A DNA stretch of 22,909 nucleotides from positions 1 through 22,909 of the forward strand of contig CAMAUG010000017.1 of the NCBI GenBank assembly GCA_945861255.1. The letters run 5' to 3'. Positions 21,516 through 22,909 of this stretch are shown one piece after another. The stretch's first letter is position 1, and each line of letters opens with the position of its first letter. Source of the DNA: Candidatus Sulfopaludibacter sp. SbA3 (lineage in GTDB: Bacteria > Acidobacteriota > Terriglobia > Bryobacterales > Bryobacteraceae). A program made the position numbers and the translations under genes. Below the pieces are notes generated by a model. The model was not told where the DNA came from. It made no database searches and saw nothing but the letters and a program-made list of their open reading frames with translations.

Positions 21516-22742
21516 CTAGAACGCCACCTGAATTCTTCCCAACACGACGTGCTCAGTGGGCCGCGGAGTTACGCCAGACAAGCTTGTGAACCGGGTGCTT
21601 CCGTAGTTGGCGCTGACACGGACTTGATGGGTCAAATACCAGTTCGCGCCCACCACCCATTCGCGGGCGGACGTGGAGGGAGATTCCGGACTGGCCAGCC
21701 CGCGGACTTGCATTACGGGGTCCAGATGCATCCCACCGATGCGCGCCACCGCTTCCACGGCGCCCCGGCCATGCCGCTGAAACAGCGGCTGCTTGGGATC
21801 CACCCTCCGATAGCGTTTGGCTTCGCCAGTGAGTACCCATGAGCCTGCCGCCTGCCATGCGGAGTTCGTAACACGTGTGTACGCACGTGTATCCACACCG
21901 TCCTCCGCCATCGCTTGCGTGGAACGGGTGTACTCCATGAGCAACCCGAACCGCCCAACGTAGTAATAGGCCTGTGGTGAGTAACGGACCCGGGCGCCGG
22001 CCAGGGAGGCCCGCTCCGCGTAGGGAAAAAATGTGGCCTGCCCAAACGTCCGGTATAACCCAAGTGCGGAGCCGTGGTGTTCGCCTGCCATCACGCCAAA
22101 ACCGATGCCCAGGCCGCTCAAGGCGCGCTTGAATCTACCAGCTTGTGGTGGCCGATCCCGCCATGGTGTCGCGAAAATGCGAGCAGCCACGTCCACGCCG
22201 CGATTGTTGCCGGCGTTGATCAAGGCCCCGTCGGAGGCGCCCTCAAAGACTCCAATCGCGCCGGTCCAGCGGTGGTTCGCCGGGTCATTCGATATTTGAA
22301 CGCCCCAATCGCGGTTCGGCGCGAGCCCAGACGGTAGTCCACGCTCAATGAAGGTCAGGTCTGTCGCAGGTTGCAGACGCTCCAGCCCGAACGGCGCGCG
22401 GAACTTTCCGGCCCTGACGATGAAGCGCGGGAAGCGTGTCTCGACGAAGGCATCGTAGAGAAGCGGCGAACTGGTCGCGAAGTCCGAAGTCACGCGGAAA
22501 TCAAAGTGATGGAATAGCGTCCCGCTGAACTCCGGCCGGACTCTTCGGAACAGTAGCGAATCCGGCGGATTCGGGAGAGCATCGTCAAGCGCCCGCATAT
22601 CGGATTGGACATACCCGGCCAGACGAAGCTCCGCTGAACCGTCTGAAGAACGGTAGGTTAGCCCGCCCGAGCTAACCCCGAAGCGGGACTCAGCGCACAC
22701 GCTTGCAGCTCCCATAAGAGCTATAAGTACTATTATTTGCAA
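21516..22742 (-). CDS. Phosphate-selective porin O/P-type outer-membrane protein
   Basis: 408 residues. The signal peptide is MQIIVLIALMGAASVCA (encoded from a TTG). The barrel shows OprO/OprP (PF07396) features: ELRLAGYVQSDMRALDD early on, LLFRRVRPEFSGTLFHHFDF, VETRFPRFIVRAGKFRAPFG near residue 110, LTFIERGLPSGLAPNRDWG, and a C-terminal strand VVLGRIQVAF ending in Phe for BAM recognition. Such proteins form trimeric anion-selective pores; phosphate or pyrophosphate selectivity cannot be read from the sequence and many members are unspecialised. The TTG is used because the next ATG (22715) would shorten the signal peptide too much. A TATAAT box is only 7 bases upstream. No phosphate-uptake genes are adjacent. 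Confidence 0.85.
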   Translation of the reverse strand: MQIIVLIALMGAASVCAESRFGVSSGGLTYRSSDGSAELRLAGYVQSDMRALDDALPNPPDSLLFRRVRPEFSGTLFHHFDFRVTSDFATSSPLLYDAFVETRFPRFIVRAGKFRAPFGLERLQPATDLTFIERGLPSGLAPNRDWGVQISNDPANHRWTGAIGVFEGASDGALINAGNNRGVDVAARIFATPWRDRPPQAGRFKRALSGLGIGFGVMAGEHHGSALGLYRTFGQATFFPYAERASLAGARVRYSPQAYYYVGRFGLLMEYTRSTQAMAEDGVDTRAYTRVTNSAWQAAGSWVLTGEAKRYRRVDPKQPLFQRHGRGAVEAVARIGGMHLDPVMQVRGLASPESPSTSAREWVVGANWYLTHQVRVSANYGSTRFTSLSGVTPRPTEHVVLGRIQVAF

Positions 22743-22749
22743 CGTATTA

Positions 22750-22755
22750 ATTATA
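22750..22755 (-). promoter_or_regulatory. Candidate -10 box (TATAAT) immediately before the porin TTG start
   Basis: A perfect TATAAT on the minus strand ends 7 bases before the TTG at 22742, so transcription would start at or next to the start codon. TTGTCG lies 15 bases upstream as a weak -35. The 167 bases from 22743 to the window end hold no gene that I can support. Confidence 0.35.
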
Positions 22756-22909
22756 CTGCAATTTGTCCATCGACAATGGGTAATTTAGTTTGGGGTTGTG
22801 TTTCTTTCAGGGGCGAACGTTCGCGTGGCGTTCTATTAGCGTGGAGCAGAGGTTTGTTCTAAACTAGACGGGTTGGAGCATTCCTTTCCGTCTCGCATGA
22901 TCGGCGCAC

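Noticed and set aside
22814..22823. Palindrome CGAACGTTCG as a LexA-type operator
   Set aside because: The known box has a four-base spacer between the half sites (CGAAC-N4-GTTCG), which is missing here, and no damage-response gene is next to it.

Overview
The window looks like chromosomal DNA of a GC-rich, Gram-negative soil bacterium, most likely an acidobacterium of the Solibacter/Bryobacterales type. This is inferred from the gene repertoire: a Ser/Thr kinase with a C-terminal propeller-like sensor, secreted PQQ-like propellers, a DUF1080/Gfo-Idh-MocA/TIM-barrel sugar cassette, and outer-membrane barrels. No rRNA, tRNA, CRISPR array, transposase or phage gene was seen.

Layout. 1-1758 (-) is a Ser/Thr kinase whose 3' end lies outside the window. 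1866-3260 (+) and 3279-4853 (-) are two paralogous secreted PQQ-like beta-propellers lying tail to tail. 4937-7949 (+) is a tight three-gene operon (TIM-barrel isomerase/epimerase, Gfo/Idh/MocA oxidoreductase, secreted DUF1080 hydrolase), probably for 3-keto-sugar or related glycoside catabolism. 8054-14037 (+) is a four-gene C1 cluster: formate-THF ligase, a ThDP-dependent oxalyl-CoA decarboxylase/2-hydroxyacyl-CoA lyase-type enzyme, a formyl-CoA:oxalate CoA-transferase-type enzyme, and a stand-alone formyltransferase resembling the N-terminal domain of animal 10-formyl-THF dehydrogenase. 14257-14910 (-) is pgsA. 15068-16039 (+) is a secreted cyclase-family (PF04199) hydrolase. 16154-17374 (-) is a PQQ-dependent aldose dehydrogenase. 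17850-18767 (+) is a secreted propeller made of three nearly identical ~88-residue units, followed by a strong hairpin terminator. 18828-19412 (+) is a small outer-membrane barrel. 19421-20430 (-) is an ECF sigma factor broken by an in-frame stop plus an overlapping Cys-rich partner. 20431-21137 is a decayed stretch with inverted repeats and remnants of two genes. 21212-21499 (+) is a small conserved-looking protein, and 21516-22742 (-) an OprO/OprP-type porin.

The most interesting part is the C1 cluster. The CoA-transferase and ThDP enzyme would turn a 2-oxo or 2-hydroxy acid (oxalate is the best-known case) into formyl-CoA and free formate. Formate-THF ligase would capture the formate. The fourth gene is most like a domain that, in animals, hands a formyl group from 10-formyl-THF to a phosphopantetheine thiol. 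CoA ends in that same thiol, so the enzyme may link formyl-CoA and the folate pool directly. This is an inference from sequence resemblance and context and has not been tested.

The 19.4-21.1 kb segment is the least ordinary structurally: an interrupted sigma factor, three perfect inverted repeats around its start, and two gene fragments meeting head-on suggest past rearrangement or gene loss.
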